This document shows, one piece after another, positions 1-7,872 of a DNA stretch of 64,000 nucleotides (its first letter is position 1; the number at the start of each line of letters is the position of its first letter). Made by a program: the position numbers and the translations under genes. Below the pieces are notes generated by a model, which saw nothing but the letters and a program-made list of their open reading frames with translations, did not search any database and was not told the origin of the DNA. This stretch comes from Kribbella sindirgiensis (GTDB lineage: Bacteria; Actinomycetota; Actinomycetes; Propionibacteriales; Kribbellaceae): assembly GCF_004331435.1 (NCBI RefSeq), contig NZ_SJKA01000003.1, forward strand, positions 124,001 through 188,000, given 5' to 3'.

Positions 1-1389
1 GACATCGCGGAGACGCTGGACCGGTACGGGCGGCTGCGGCTGGAGAAGCACCCGCAGCACGGTCTGGTGCTGGTGACGACCGACCGGCCGGTGCTGGAAG
101 AGGTGCTGCGCAGCAACAAGGTGAAGCCCATGCTGGGCGCCCGGCTCGACGACGACACCGTCCTGGTGCACCCGTCGGAGCGCGGGCATCTCAAGCAGAC
201 CCTGCTGAAGCTCGGCTGGCCGGCCGAGGACCTGGCCGGGTACGTCGACGGCGAGGCACACCAGATCGACCTGGTGACGGACGGCTGGGAGCTGCGCCCG
301 TACCAGGAGCAGGCGACCGATTCGTTCTGGCACGGCGGCTCCGGTGTCGTCGTACTCCCCTGTGGCGCCGGCAAGACGATCGTCGGCGCGGCCGCGATGG
401 CGCAGGCGTCCGCGACCACGCTCATCCTCGTCACCAACACCGTGTCCGCGCGGCAGTGGAAGGACGAGCTGCTCAAGCGCACCAGCCTCACCGAGGAGGA
501 GATCGGCGAGTACTCCGGTGCGCGCAAGGAGATCCGTCCGGTGACGATCGCGACGTACCAGGTGATGACGACGCGCCGGAAGGGCGTCTACACGCACCTG
601 GAGCTGTTCGACGCGCGCGACTGGGGCCTGATCGTGTACGACGAGGTGCACCTGCTGCCCGCGCCGATCTTCCGGATGACCGCGGACCTGCAGACCCGTC
701 GCAGGCTCGGACTGACCGCGACGCTGGTCCGCGAGGACGGCCGCGAAGGCGACGTGTTCTCGCTGATCGGCCCCAAGCGGTACGACGCACCGTGGAAGGA
801 CATCGAGTCGCAGGGCTGGATCGCGCCGGCGGACTGCATCGAGGTCCGCGTGGATCTCGAGCAGACCGAGCGGTTCGTGTACGCGACCGCCGAGCCCGAG
901 GACCGCTACCGCCTGGCCGCCTCCACCCCGGCGAAGTCGAAGCTGGTCCGGCGGATCGCCGAGCACCACGCCGACGAGCCGCTGCTCGTCATCGGCCAGT
1001 ACATCGACCAGCTGGACGAGCTCGGCGAACGCCTGGAGTGCCCGGTGATCAAGGGCGAAACGACCGTGAAAGAACGGCAGCGGCTGTTCCAGGCCTTCCG
1101 CACCGGTGAGATCAAGCGGCTGGTGGTCTCCAAGGTCGCCAACTTCTCCATCGACCTCCCCGAGGCATCGGTCGCGATCCAGGTGTCCGGCACCTTCGGC
1201 TCCCGCCAGGAAGAAGCCCAGCGCCTGGGCCGGGTCCTCCGCCCCAAAGGCGACGGCCGAACCGCCCGCTTCTACTCCATCGTCGCCCGAGACACCATCG
1301 ACGCCGAGTTCGCCGCCCACCGCCAGCGCTTCCTCGCCGAACAGGGCTACGCCTACACCATCGTCGACGCCGAAAACCTCTTCGCCTGA
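1..1389 (+). CDS. DNA repair helicase XPB, 3' part
   Basis: The frame is open from base 1 with no stop, so the start lies upstream; 462 codons are visible. It encodes a superfamily 2 ATP-dependent helicase of the bacterial XPB/Rad25 type, which acts in DNA repair or transcription-linked unwinding. Visible are Walker A PCGAGKT (window residues about 120-126), the DEVH box of motif II (about 214-217), GLTAT of motif III, and the motif VI arginine-finger region with QRLGRVLRPK near the C-terminus. Actinobacterial XPB proteins are about 550 residues, so roughly 80-90 residues are missing. A methionine-type start at 67 is only an internal GTG. The stop lies one base before the 100-bp palindromic repeat at 1391. 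Confidence 0.95.
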   Translation, partial: DIAETLDRYGRLRLEKHPQHGLVLVTTDRPVLEEVLRSNKVKPMLGARLDDDTVLVHPSERGHLKQTLLKLGWPAEDLAGYVDGEAHQIDLVTDGWELRPYQEQATDSFWHGGSGVVVLPCGAGKTIVGAAAMAQASATTLILVTNTVSARQWKDELLKRTSLTEEEIGEYSGARKEIRPVTIATYQVMTTRRKGVYTHLELFDARDWGLIVYDEVHLLPAPIFRMTADLQTRRRLGLTATLVREDGREGDVFSLIGPKRYDAPWKDIESQGWIAPADCIEVRVDLEQTERFVYATAEPEDRYRLAASTPAKSKLVRRIAEHHADEPLLVIGQYIDQLDELGERLECPVIKGETTVKERQRLFQAFRTGEIKRLVVSKVANFSIDLPEASVAIQVSGTFGSRQEEAQRLGRVLRPKGDGRTARFYSIVARDTIDAEFAAHRQRFLAEQGYAYTIVDAENLFA

Positions 1390-1390
1390 T

Positions 1391-1490
1391 CGGCAGCTCG
1401 ACAGGAGGTATTCGCTCGGTCGGCCGCCCACCACGCTCAGCCGACCGAGCGTTTCGCCGCAGTGGCCGTATACGTACTGTCGAGCTGCCG
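1391..1490. repeat. 100-bp palindromic element, copy 1
   Basis: The element begins CGGCAGCTCGACAG and ends with the exact reverse complement CTGTCGAGCTGCCG. Inside is a second perfect inverted repeat, GCTCGGTCGGC (1414-1424) with GCCGACCGAGC (1440-1450). A second, directly oriented copy of the same length lies at 2407-2506. By hand count about 71 of 100 bases match without gaps, concentrated in the outer 20 and last 30 bases. It fills the space between the convergent XPB and AbiEi-like genes and could double as a transcription terminator, though no T-run follows. Confidence 0.85.
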
Positions 1491-1494
1491 GACT

Positions 1495-2355
1495 TCACGC
1501 GCCGACCCGCTGGTCGAGGGTTGCGCGGACGGTGGCGACAACCCAGGCTGGGTCGCCGATGATCTGCTCATAGGTGAATCGGAGCACCAGCCAGCCGGCC
1601 GCGTTCAGCTCGTCGTACCGGTAGCAGTCGGCCGCGAAGTCCCGTCGCGAACCGTGGAACTCGAAGCCCTCGGCCTCCAACGCCAACTTGGCAGGGCGAT
1701 GTCCAAGATCGACTCGGGCGTGGAAACCGTCGTGCGACACCAGTACCTGCGGTTCGAAGCCGTCGACGCCCGCGCCGATCAGGAGCGCCCGGAGGATCGA
1801 CTCCAGGAAACTCCCGGCGAGCGGGGTGGCCGCGGCGGCGACCAGGCGAGCGTTCGGGCAGCCGGGACCCCGCATCGCAGACACCTCGGCAAGCAGCTCC
1901 TCGGAATGCAGACGAGTGGTCGCGAGTGCAGCATCGGCGACTGCCAGCGCCTCGGCGAACGGAAGCATGCGACAGCAGTCGACGACAGTGCGGGGCAGGG
2001 AGGTGATTCGGTCCCGCCGCTCGGGCGAACTGACGTTCGCCCAATGCAGAACCGCGGGCGGACCGGGTCGCGGACGGCGGTGCGGCGGCAGGATCAGGTG
2101 AGGCTTCTCGGGCGTGACCAGCAGGGGAAGGCCGGATGCAGCCGCCGCGCTTGTATGCGACAGAACACCGCCGTAGGCCAGCACAGCGACCATGTCGGCC
2201 GGGAGGCCGGGCAGCGCGTAGGTTCCCTGCGTGATCCGCTGTATGGCACCGCGCGCAAGAGCCTTTGCAACAGCATGTCGCGTAACCACTCGGGCCAGCT
2301 CAGAGGCGGTCGCCCAGCCGCCCCGGCGCACCAGGACTTGAGTGACCGATTCCAT
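1495..2355 (-). CDS. AbiEi-like antitoxin / DUF559-domain protein
   Basis: A 286-residue protein. The N-terminal 60 residues resemble the winged-helix region of AbiEi/type IV TA antitoxin-like proteins (VLVRRGGWATASELARVV, then RITQGTYALPG). The C-terminal part resembles the DUF559/Vsr-type nuclease fold, with LALEAEGFEFHG, a DRxRY-like block written RDFAADCYRYDELNAAGW, and LRFTYEQI. Such proteins are common singletons in actinobacteria; their biological role is unsettled, and no partner AbiEii toxin is adjacent. The ATG at 2355 is chosen because the family usually starts close to this domain; a GTG at 2403 would add 16 residues and begin 4 bases from the repeat. The gene is bracketed by the two 100-bp palindromic elements. 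Confidence 0.75.
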   Translation of the reverse strand: MESVTQVLVRRGGWATASELARVVTRHAVAKALARGAIQRITQGTYALPGLPADMVAVLAYGGVLSHTSAAAASGLPLLVTPEKPHLILPPHRRPRPGPPAVLHWANVSSPERRDRITSLPRTVVDCCRMLPFAEALAVADAALATTRLHSEELLAEVSAMRGPGCPNARLVAAAATPLAGSFLESILRALLIGAGVDGFEPQVLVSHDGFHARVDLGHRPAKLALEAEGFEFHGSRRDFAADCYRYDELNAAGWLVLRFTYEQIIGDPAWVVATVRATLDQRVGA

Positions 2356-2406
2356 CCCCGCATGGTGCCTGAACCTGCCCATCCCATGCTTTTGTTCATC
2401 CACAGG

Positions 2407-2506
2407 CGGCAGCTCGACAGGAGGTGTCGCTCCGCAGCACTCCCCTTCACGCTCAGCTGCCCAGCCACCGGCCTGCAGTGGACGTATACGTACTGTCGAG
2501 CTGCTG
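2407..2506. repeat. 100-bp palindromic element, copy 2
   Basis: Same length and orientation as the copy at 1391-1490. The outer arms are CGGCAGCTCGACAG and CTGTCGAGCTGCTG, followed or preceded by conserved GAGGT and GCAGTGG-CGTATACGTA blocks; the central 50 bases have diverged except for ACGCTCAG. It ends two bases before the stop codon of the GntR gene and lies just upstream of the AbiEi-like gene, so any promoter of that gene must be in or next to it. Confidence 0.85.
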
Positions 2507-2508
2507 AG

Positions 2509-3219
2509 TTATTCGCCCAGGCGGGTGTGGATGCCGTTGAAGTGGCGTTTCATGGAGTGGGCGTAGGTGTCGGGGTTGGCGGACTGTAGGGCGTTCAGGA
2601 GGTCTCGGTGCCAGGTGGCGGCGTCGGTGGGGGTGTAGCGGGCGCCGGGGAGTCGGGCGTCCACCTGGGCGAAGGTTCGCCAGAAGACTGACAGCAGGTC
2701 GATGACGAGGGCGTTGCCCAGGGGCTCGTAGAGGGCTTGGTGGAAGGCCCAGTCCTCGTCGGGGAAGTAGTTGCCTTCGGCGGCCTTGGCTTCCATGCGT
2801 TCGACGATGGGTTCCAGGGCGTCGTACCCGTGCTCCTTGAAGTGGGCGACCACGTCGTCGGCCAGGCCGACCTCGATGGCCTGGCGGACCTCCAGGACGT
2901 TCTGGACGTCGCGGAGGTCGCCGGCCATCGACTGGGACATGCGGAAGGCGAGCCCGTCCTCCAGAGACTGCAGTGAAACCTCGCCGACGTACGTGCCGTA
3001 CCCGTGCCGGATCTCGATGATGCCGACCGCCTGCAGCGCCTTCATCGCCTCGCGCAGCGGGTGCCGGCCGACGCCCAGCTGCGCCATCAGGTCCTGCTCG
3101 TTCGGCAGCGGGTCACCCGCCTTCAGACCGCGTTCCAGGATGTACGACTTCATCGCGTCCCGGATAAAAGACTGATTCCCTGCCGCACCACGTGCCCGGC
3201 TGAGCCCACCCGTTGTCAC
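2509..3219 (-). CDS. GntR-family (FadR subgroup) transcriptional regulator
   Basis: A 236-residue regulator with an N-terminal winged helix (residues about 15-80, including LPNEQDLMAQLGVGRHPLRE and a GYGTYV wing) and an all-helical FCD ligand domain (about 95-220). FCD regulators usually sense sugar acids or related acids and repress their own catabolic operon. It is the last gene of a minus-strand run with the aldolase and sialidase genes (26- and 14-base gaps). The start is GTG with a strong GAGGGAGG ribosome site. The likely operator is the dyad at 5253-5272 between the two arms of the locus. Regulation of the sialidase and uptake genes is inferred from position. Confidence 0.93.
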   Translation of the reverse strand: MTTGGLSRARGAAGNQSFIRDAMKSYILERGLKAGDPLPNEQDLMAQLGVGRHPLREAMKALQAVGIIEIRHGYGTYVGEVSLQSLEDGLAFRMSQSMAGDLRDVQNVLEVRQAIEVGLADDVVAHFKEHGYDALEPIVERMEAKAAEGNYFPDEDWAFHQALYEPLGNALVIDLLSVFWRTFAQVDARLPGARYTPTDAATWHRDLLNALQSANPDTYAHSMKRHFNGIHTRLGE

Positions 3220-3245
3220 TGCCGGCCTCCCTCGTCTAGGACCGC

Positions 3246-4175
3246 TCAGTGTAATCCGGCGCGATCCAGGAGCGGTCGGATCGCGGCGATCTCCGTGTCG
3301 TTCAACGGGATCGAGGGGTACGCCGTGACCGGGCAGTCGATCACGCCCAACAGGTAGAGGCCCGCCTTGAAGGCACCCAGTGCGGCCGAGCTCGCGCCCA
3401 TCCGGGACCGGTCCGCCACGTTGATGATGTCGAACAGCCGGAACAACCGGTCCTGCTCCTCGCGCGCCGCCGCGGCGTCACCGCCCACAGCGGCCTTGAA
3501 CAACCGCGCGTACCCGGCCGGGTCGACGTTCCCCAGACCAGGTACGACGCCGTCGACGCCGAAGGCCAGCGCGGAGTCGACCGTCACCTCGGACCCGGTC
3601 ATGATCGCGAAGTCCTTCAGGCCCTTCTCGCGGCGGGACAGCACCAGCTCCCGTAGCGACGTCTCCTGGCCGGACGAGTCCTTGACCCCCGCGATAACGC
3701 CCTGCTCGCCCAGAGCTGTCATGAGAGAAGCAGGCAGCTTGGTACCTGCGCGAGGCGGGATGTCGTACGCATACAGCGGGGTGTCGCCGGCAAGGGCCTT
3801 CAGCCGTGCGAAGTGGCGCTCGATCTCGGCGGGGTGAGTGGCGGCGTAGAACGGCGCGGTGGCGACCAGACCGTGCACACCGGCCTTCAACGCGGCCGAA
3901 ACGTGCGCAGCGACCCGATTGGTCGATGTGTCGATGACGCCGGCCAGTACCGGCACCTGTCCGGCCACCTCCGCGACGGTCGTCTCCAGCACGACCTGTC
4001 GCTGCTCGTCGGTCAGGAACGTGCCCTCGCCGGAGGTGCCGAGCACGAACACCCCGTTCACACCCCCGGACAGCTGGTGCTGGACGAGCCGGGCCAGCGA
4101 TGGGGTGTCGACGTCGTACGTCGGGGTGAGCGGGGTGACGAGCGGCGGTACGACGCCGGTCAACTGGGCGGTCAA
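3246..4175 (-). CDS. Dihydrodipicolinate synthase / N-acetylneuraminate lyase family aldolase
   Basis: A 309-residue class I aldolase with a TIM barrel. Visible are the family GTSGEGTFL signature (about residue 46), the tyrosine region YAYDIPPR (about 135) and the Schiff-base lysine in AGVKDSS (about 163). The family covers DapA, NanA and sugar-acid aldolases. Next to a sialidase, a sialic acid lyase or related 2-keto-3-deoxy acid aldolase is more likely than lysine synthesis, but the substrate cannot be read from sequence. It sits 14 bases after the sialidase gene and before the GntR gene, so all three are probably one transcript. Confidence 0.88.
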   Translation of the reverse strand: MTAQLTGVVPPLVTPLTPTYDVDTPSLARLVQHQLSGGVNGVFVLGTSGEGTFLTDEQRQVVLETTVAEVAGQVPVLAGVIDTSTNRVAAHVSAALKAGVHGLVATAPFYAATHPAEIERHFARLKALAGDTPLYAYDIPPRAGTKLPASLMTALGEQGVIAGVKDSSGQETSLRELVLSRREKGLKDFAIMTGSEVTVDSALAFGVDGVVPGLGNVDPAGYARLFKAAVGGDAAAAREEQDRLFRLFDIINVADRSRMGASSAALGAFKAGLYLLGVIDCPVTAYPSIPLNDTEIAAIRPLLDRAGLH

Positions 4176-4189
4176 AACGTCTCCAACCT

Positions 4190-5257
4190 TTAGAGGGCGA
4201 ATGTCGTGAAGCGCAAGGTCGCGAACGAGGACGTCTCACCGGCCTCGTAGAAGATGCCGACGGAGCCGTCGGCGAGCAGCACCAGATCGGAGTACCCGGC
4301 CATGCCCTCGTGCACGACCAGGGCCGGCTCCCACGACACGCCCGAGTCCGCGGACACGAAGACGGTCAGTTCCCGGCGGGACGTGGGGTTCACCGGTGTG
4401 GACAGCAGCAACCGCCCGTCCGGCAGACAGAGCACGCTGCCCTGGATACCGGGTGCGGTGATCTCGGGAATCCCGGCGTACGGCGCATCGAGGGTCTGAC
4501 CGCCGTCGGACGACCAGGCGTGCACGCGGGCCGGGCCGGTGCCCTGGTGGTTGCGGGCGTTGAAGTAGAGCCGGCCGTCCGGGAGTTCGGCGACGGCGGT
4601 CTCGTTCGCGTTGATCTCCGCGCCGTCGTTGCGGTCCACGAAACCGACAGACCACGTGACACCGCCGTCGTCGCTGTAGATGCAGTGCCCGCCGTTCAGC
4701 CGCACCAAATCCTCGACAGAAGAGGAGGGCACAAAAGAATGATTCGCCGGTACGAGGAGCCGCCCGGAGCGCAGCGTGATGCCGTGGCACGGGCCGGTCG
4801 CGTACCAGCCCCAGTCCCCCCGCTTCACCTCCGCCGTGATCTCACGGGCCGGGCTCCAGGTCGCGCCGTCGTCGGCGGACCGCTGCACGAACACCCGCCG
4901 TCCGTCGACGGGATCGGTGCCCCGGGCAAGCGACATCTCGACCGCGTCGGCGCCGTTGTGCACCGTCACCAGCACGATGTCCCCCGACGTTGGGTCGACC
5001 AACGGAACCGGGTTTCCACAGGTTTTGCCCGGCGCCGCCGACACCACCTGCGGTGGTAGCCAGGTCCGGCCATTGTCGAGCGAACGACGCAGTACGACCT
5101 CGATCTCGCCTGCATCGCCGGCCCCGTGCAGCCGGCCCTCGCAGAAGGCGAGCACCAGCGGGCCGCGAGCGAGCACGGACGGGATGCGGAAGGTGTGGTA
5201 CCCGCTGCCCGCCGGATCGAAGACTGGCACCGAAAGTGCGCCGACTCTTGAAGACAT
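4190..5257 (-). CDS. Sialidase (BNR/Asp-box exo-alpha-sialidase family)
   Basis: A 355-residue six-bladed propeller enzyme. It carries the FRIP motif (YHTFRIPSV, residues about 20-28) that holds the catalytic arginine, four Asp-box repeats of S-x-D-x-G-x-T-W type (for example SLDNGRTW, SADDGATW, SDDGGVTW, SADSGVSW) and a late FYEAGE segment that fits the tyrosine/glutamate pair. It would remove terminal sialic acids or related sugars. There is no signal peptide, so it either works on imported oligosaccharides or is exported unconventionally. The ATG at 5257 overlaps the operator dyad, with TAGTAC six bases upstream, so the message is probably leaderless. First gene of the minus-strand arm. 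Confidence 0.88.
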   Translation of the reverse strand: MSSRVGALSVPVFDPAGSGYHTFRIPSVLARGPLVLAFCEGRLHGAGDAGEIEVVLRRSLDNGRTWLPPQVVSAAPGKTCGNPVPLVDPTSGDIVLVTVHNGADAVEMSLARGTDPVDGRRVFVQRSADDGATWSPAREITAEVKRGDWGWYATGPCHGITLRSGRLLVPANHSFVPSSSVEDLVRLNGGHCIYSDDGGVTWSVGFVDRNDGAEINANETAVAELPDGRLYFNARNHQGTGPARVHAWSSDGGQTLDAPYAGIPEITAPGIQGSVLCLPDGRLLLSTPVNPTSRRELTVFVSADSGVSWEPALVVHEGMAGYSDLVLLADGSVGIFYEAGETSSFATLRFTTFAL

Positions 5258-5272
5258 AGGACGTACTATGTC
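5253..5272. promoter_or_regulatory. Shared operator/promoter dyad of the sialidase locus
   Basis: GACATAG-N6-CTATGTC is a perfect 7-bp inverted repeat in the 47-base gap between divergent arms. Its centre contains TACTAT (5264-5269), a good -10 for the plus-strand lipoprotein gene, and on the other strand TAGTAC, a -10 placed five bases before the sialidase ATG. One bound repressor would close both promoters. The FadR-type GntR protein encoded at 2509 is the obvious candidate. Confidence 0.65.
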
Positions 5273-5304
5273 ATGGTGTGGCCCTCCGATGGAAGTGAGG
5301 CCTC

Positions 5305-6927
5305 ATGCCGGTCAGCAGAAGAACATTCCTCGGCGGTGGTCTGGCCGCCGCCGCTGTCGCGGTCACGGGTACGCCGCTGCTGGCGGGGTGCGCGTCCGAC
5401 AAGAAGAACACCGCGGTCGCGAACGCGGCCGTCAAGCTGCCGACGTACACGAAGTACGGCGAGATCACGCCGGACCTGCCCGGGACCGACGTGGTCCTGG
5501 ACGGCTTCCTGAAGTACCCGGCGAACCCGGTGAAGGCGATTGCCGAGGCTCCTGGTGACGGCAAGCCGATCACGTTCATGACGAACATCCCGGGCGCGAT
5601 CCCGCCGGCCATGGACAAGAACCAGTTCTGGCAGCAGCTCAACCAGCGGCTCGGCTCCGAACTGCAGATCAGCATGGCGTCGAACGACGAGTACAAGGAC
5701 AAGTTCGCGACCCGGATCGCGGGCGGCGACCTGCCGGACATCCTGAACATCCCGCCGGACACGCCGCAGATCCCGGGCCTGGTGAAGTCCAAGTGCATGG
5801 ACCTGACCGAGCACCTGTCCGGCGACGCGATCAGCAAGTACCCGTTCCTGGCGAACATCCCGACCGAGTTCTGGAAGGGCTGCGTCTTCAACGGCGCCAT
5901 CTACGGCGTCCCGGTGCCGCGCGGCATGTCCCGGACGTCGGGTGTTCTGTACCGCGAGGACCTGCTCGCCGCCAAGGGCATCAAGGACCCGGCGCCGAAA
6001 TCCTTCCAGGAGTTCTTCGACCTGGCCAAGGAGATGACGGCGGCCAAGGAGAACACGTGGGCCTGGACCCGGGTGCCGTTGTCGACGATCCGGATGATGC
6101 TGGGGATGCCGAACGTCTGGAAGCAGGACGGCGGCAAGTTCACCTCGATGTACGAGCACGAGGCGCAGGAGCAGGCCCTCGAGGCGGGCCGCAAGATGGT
6201 CGCCGCCGGCGTGGTGAACCCGGACGCGTTCAACGACAAGGCCAGCGCCCGCAAGCAGTGGTTCAACGGCGGCAGCGCCGCGTTCGACTACGACAGTTTC
6301 GTGGCCTGGAACCAGTACTACAACGACAACACCGCGGGCGACGCGTTCGCCGTGAACATGCTCGACGTACCGGGTTTCGACAGCGGTGAGGGCACGCCCT
6401 GGATGGGCGGGGCGCTGAACAACGTGACGGCGTTCAGCAAGAGCAGCACGCACTCCGCCGAGACGTTGCTGAAGATCGCGAACTGGATGGCGGCGCCGTT
6501 CGGCACCGAGGAGTACCTGTTCCGCAAGTACGGCGTCGCGGGCCGGCACTACACGTTGAAGGGCACCGACCCGGTGCCGACCAAGGTGGGCACCGTGGAG
6601 ACCGGCATCGGCCTGCAGTACATCAGCGACTCGACGCTGGCGCTGTACTGGGCCGGCAAGCCGGACGTGCCGAAGAAGCAGCACGCGATCCAGGAGAAGT
6701 TCGCGAAGCGGCTGGTGTACGACGCGTCGTACGGCCTGTACTCCGACACCGGGTCGAAGAAGTGGGCTCAGCTGGTCAAGACGATGAACGACCTGGAGAG
6801 CCAGATCGTGCAGGGCAAGAAGCCGGTCTCGGACTGGAAGGCGGGCGTGGAGTCCTGGAAGGCCGCGGGCGGCGACAAGATCCGCACCGAGCTCGAGCAG
6901 GCGCACGCCGACACGGCAGGGAAGTAG
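5305..6927 (+). CDS. Extracellular solute-binding lipoprotein (carbohydrate ABC importer)
   Basis: A 540-residue family 1 / LipO-type sugar-binding protein. The N-terminus has a Tat-like SRRTFLGG motif (residues 4-11), a hydrophobic stretch and a lipobox ending in LAGC with Cys29, so it is likely folded before export and lipid anchored. The length of about 540 residues is typical of the subgroup paired with LplB/YtcP permeases that import complex oligosaccharides. A ribosome site AGTGAGG precedes the ATG. It starts the plus-strand operon with the two permeases and is controlled from the dyad at 5253. Confidence 0.92.
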   Translation: MPVSRRTFLGGGLAAAAVAVTGTPLLAGCASDKKNTAVANAAVKLPTYTKYGEITPDLPGTDVVLDGFLKYPANPVKAIAEAPGDGKPITFMTNIPGAIPPAMDKNQFWQQLNQRLGSELQISMASNDEYKDKFATRIAGGDLPDILNIPPDTPQIPGLVKSKCMDLTEHLSGDAISKYPFLANIPTEFWKGCVFNGAIYGVPVPRGMSRTSGVLYREDLLAAKGIKDPAPKSFQEFFDLAKEMTAAKENTWAWTRVPLSTIRMMLGMPNVWKQDGGKFTSMYEHEAQEQALEAGRKMVAAGVVNPDAFNDKASARKQWFNGGSAAFDYDSFVAWNQYYNDNTAGDAFAVNMLDVPGFDSGEGTPWMGGALNNVTAFSKSSTHSAETLLKIANWMAAPFGTEEYLFRKYGVAGRHYTLKGTDPVPTKVGTVETGIGLQYISDSTLALYWAGKPDVPKKQHAIQEKFAKRLVYDASYGLYSDTGSKKWAQLVKTMNDLESQIVQGKKPVSDWKAGVESWKAAGGDKIRTELEQAHADTAGK

Positions 6928-7872
6928 ATGCTGCAACGATCCAAGACGCGCCCGCAGCAGCAGCTGAGCCTCGGCCGGCGGCTGCTGCGGGACCGCGTGC
7001 TGCTGCTGTTCGCGCTGCCCGGGATCGCGCTGATCATCGCGTTCCACTACGTCCCGCTGCTGGGCAACGTGATCGCGTTCAAGGACTACCAGCCGTTCCT
7101 CGGGATCAGCGCGAGCGACTGGTCGGGCTGGGAGAACTTCAGTGTGATCTTCAACGGCGACCCGGCGTTCCTGCGGGCGTTGAAGAACACGCTGATCCTC
7201 ACGAGCCTGCAGTCGATCTTCGTGTTCCCGGCACCGATCCTGCTAGCGCTGCTGCTGAACTCGCTGTTCTCCGAGCGGATCAAGCGGATCGCGCAGAGCA
7301 TCCTGTACCTGCCGCACTTCATGTCGTGGGTGATCGTGGTCGCGCTGTTCCAGCAGATGCTCGGTGGCAGCGGTCTGCTGAACAACTACCTGCGGTCGCA
7401 CGACCTGTCGACGATCGACATCATCGGGAACTCCGAACTGTTCCACGTGCTGCTGACGTCGCAGATCATCTGGAAGGACACCGGCTGGGCGACGATCCTG
7501 TTCCTCGCGGCGCTGTCCCAGATCGACTCGCAGCTGTACGAGGCGGCGAGTGTGGACGGCGCTTCGCGGATGAAACAGCTGTGGCACGTGACGCTGCCGG
7601 GCCTGCGCGGGATCATCATCCTGCTGTTCATCCTGCGGCTCGGTGACTCGCTGACCGTCGGGTTCGAGCAGATCATCCTGCAGCAGCAGGCGGTCGGCCG
7701 AGACGTCAGCGAAGTACTGGACACGTACGTCTACAACAACGGCGTACTGGGTGGCGCCTGGGGTGTTGCGGCGGCGGTCGGCCTGGTGAAGGGCATCGTC
7801 GGCGTGATCCTCGTGCTGACGGCGAACAAGGTGGCGCACATCTTCGGCGAGCAAGGGGTGTACCAGCGATGA
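6928..7872 (+). CDS. Sugar ABC transporter permease, LplB type
   Basis: A 314-residue inner-membrane permease with six predicted helices and the cytoplasmic EAA loop YEAASVDGASRMKQLWHVTLPG (about residues 205-226, quoted in part), which docks the ATPase. The start codon follows directly after the stop of the binding-protein gene. It pairs with the next permease to form the transmembrane channel. No ATPase gene is present in the locus, so a shared ATPase of MsiK type encoded elsewhere is presumed. Confidence 0.93.
   Translation: MLQRSKTRPQQQLSLGRRLLRDRVLLLFALPGIALIIAFHYVPLLGNVIAFKDYQPFLGISASDWSGWENFSVIFNGDPAFLRALKNTLILTSLQSIFVFPAPILLALLLNSLFSERIKRIAQSILYLPHFMSWVIVVALFQQMLGGSGLLNNYLRSHDLSTIDIIGNSELFHVLLTSQIIWKDTGWATILFLAALSQIDSQLYEAASVDGASRMKQLWHVTLPGLRGIIILLFILRLGDSLTVGFEQIILQQQAVGRDVSEVLDTYVYNNGVLGGAWGVAAAVGLVKGIVGVILVLTANKVAHIFGEQGVYQR

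Noticed and set aside
1391-2506. Integron attC-like sites for the paired 100-bp elements
   Set aside because: The length and folded arms resemble attC sites, but the RYYYAAC-type core is absent and there is no integrase in the window.
1462-2589. A plus-strand 375-codon frame across the AbiEi-like gene and both repeat halves
   Set aside because: The minus-strand reading gives a coherent two-domain protein; this one is Arg/Gln-rich and crosses the repeat elements.
5266-7047. A 593-codon minus-strand frame opposite the sugar-binding lipoprotein
   Set aside because: Arg/Val/Leu-rich shadow translation with no domain; the plus-strand gene has Tat, lipobox and family length.
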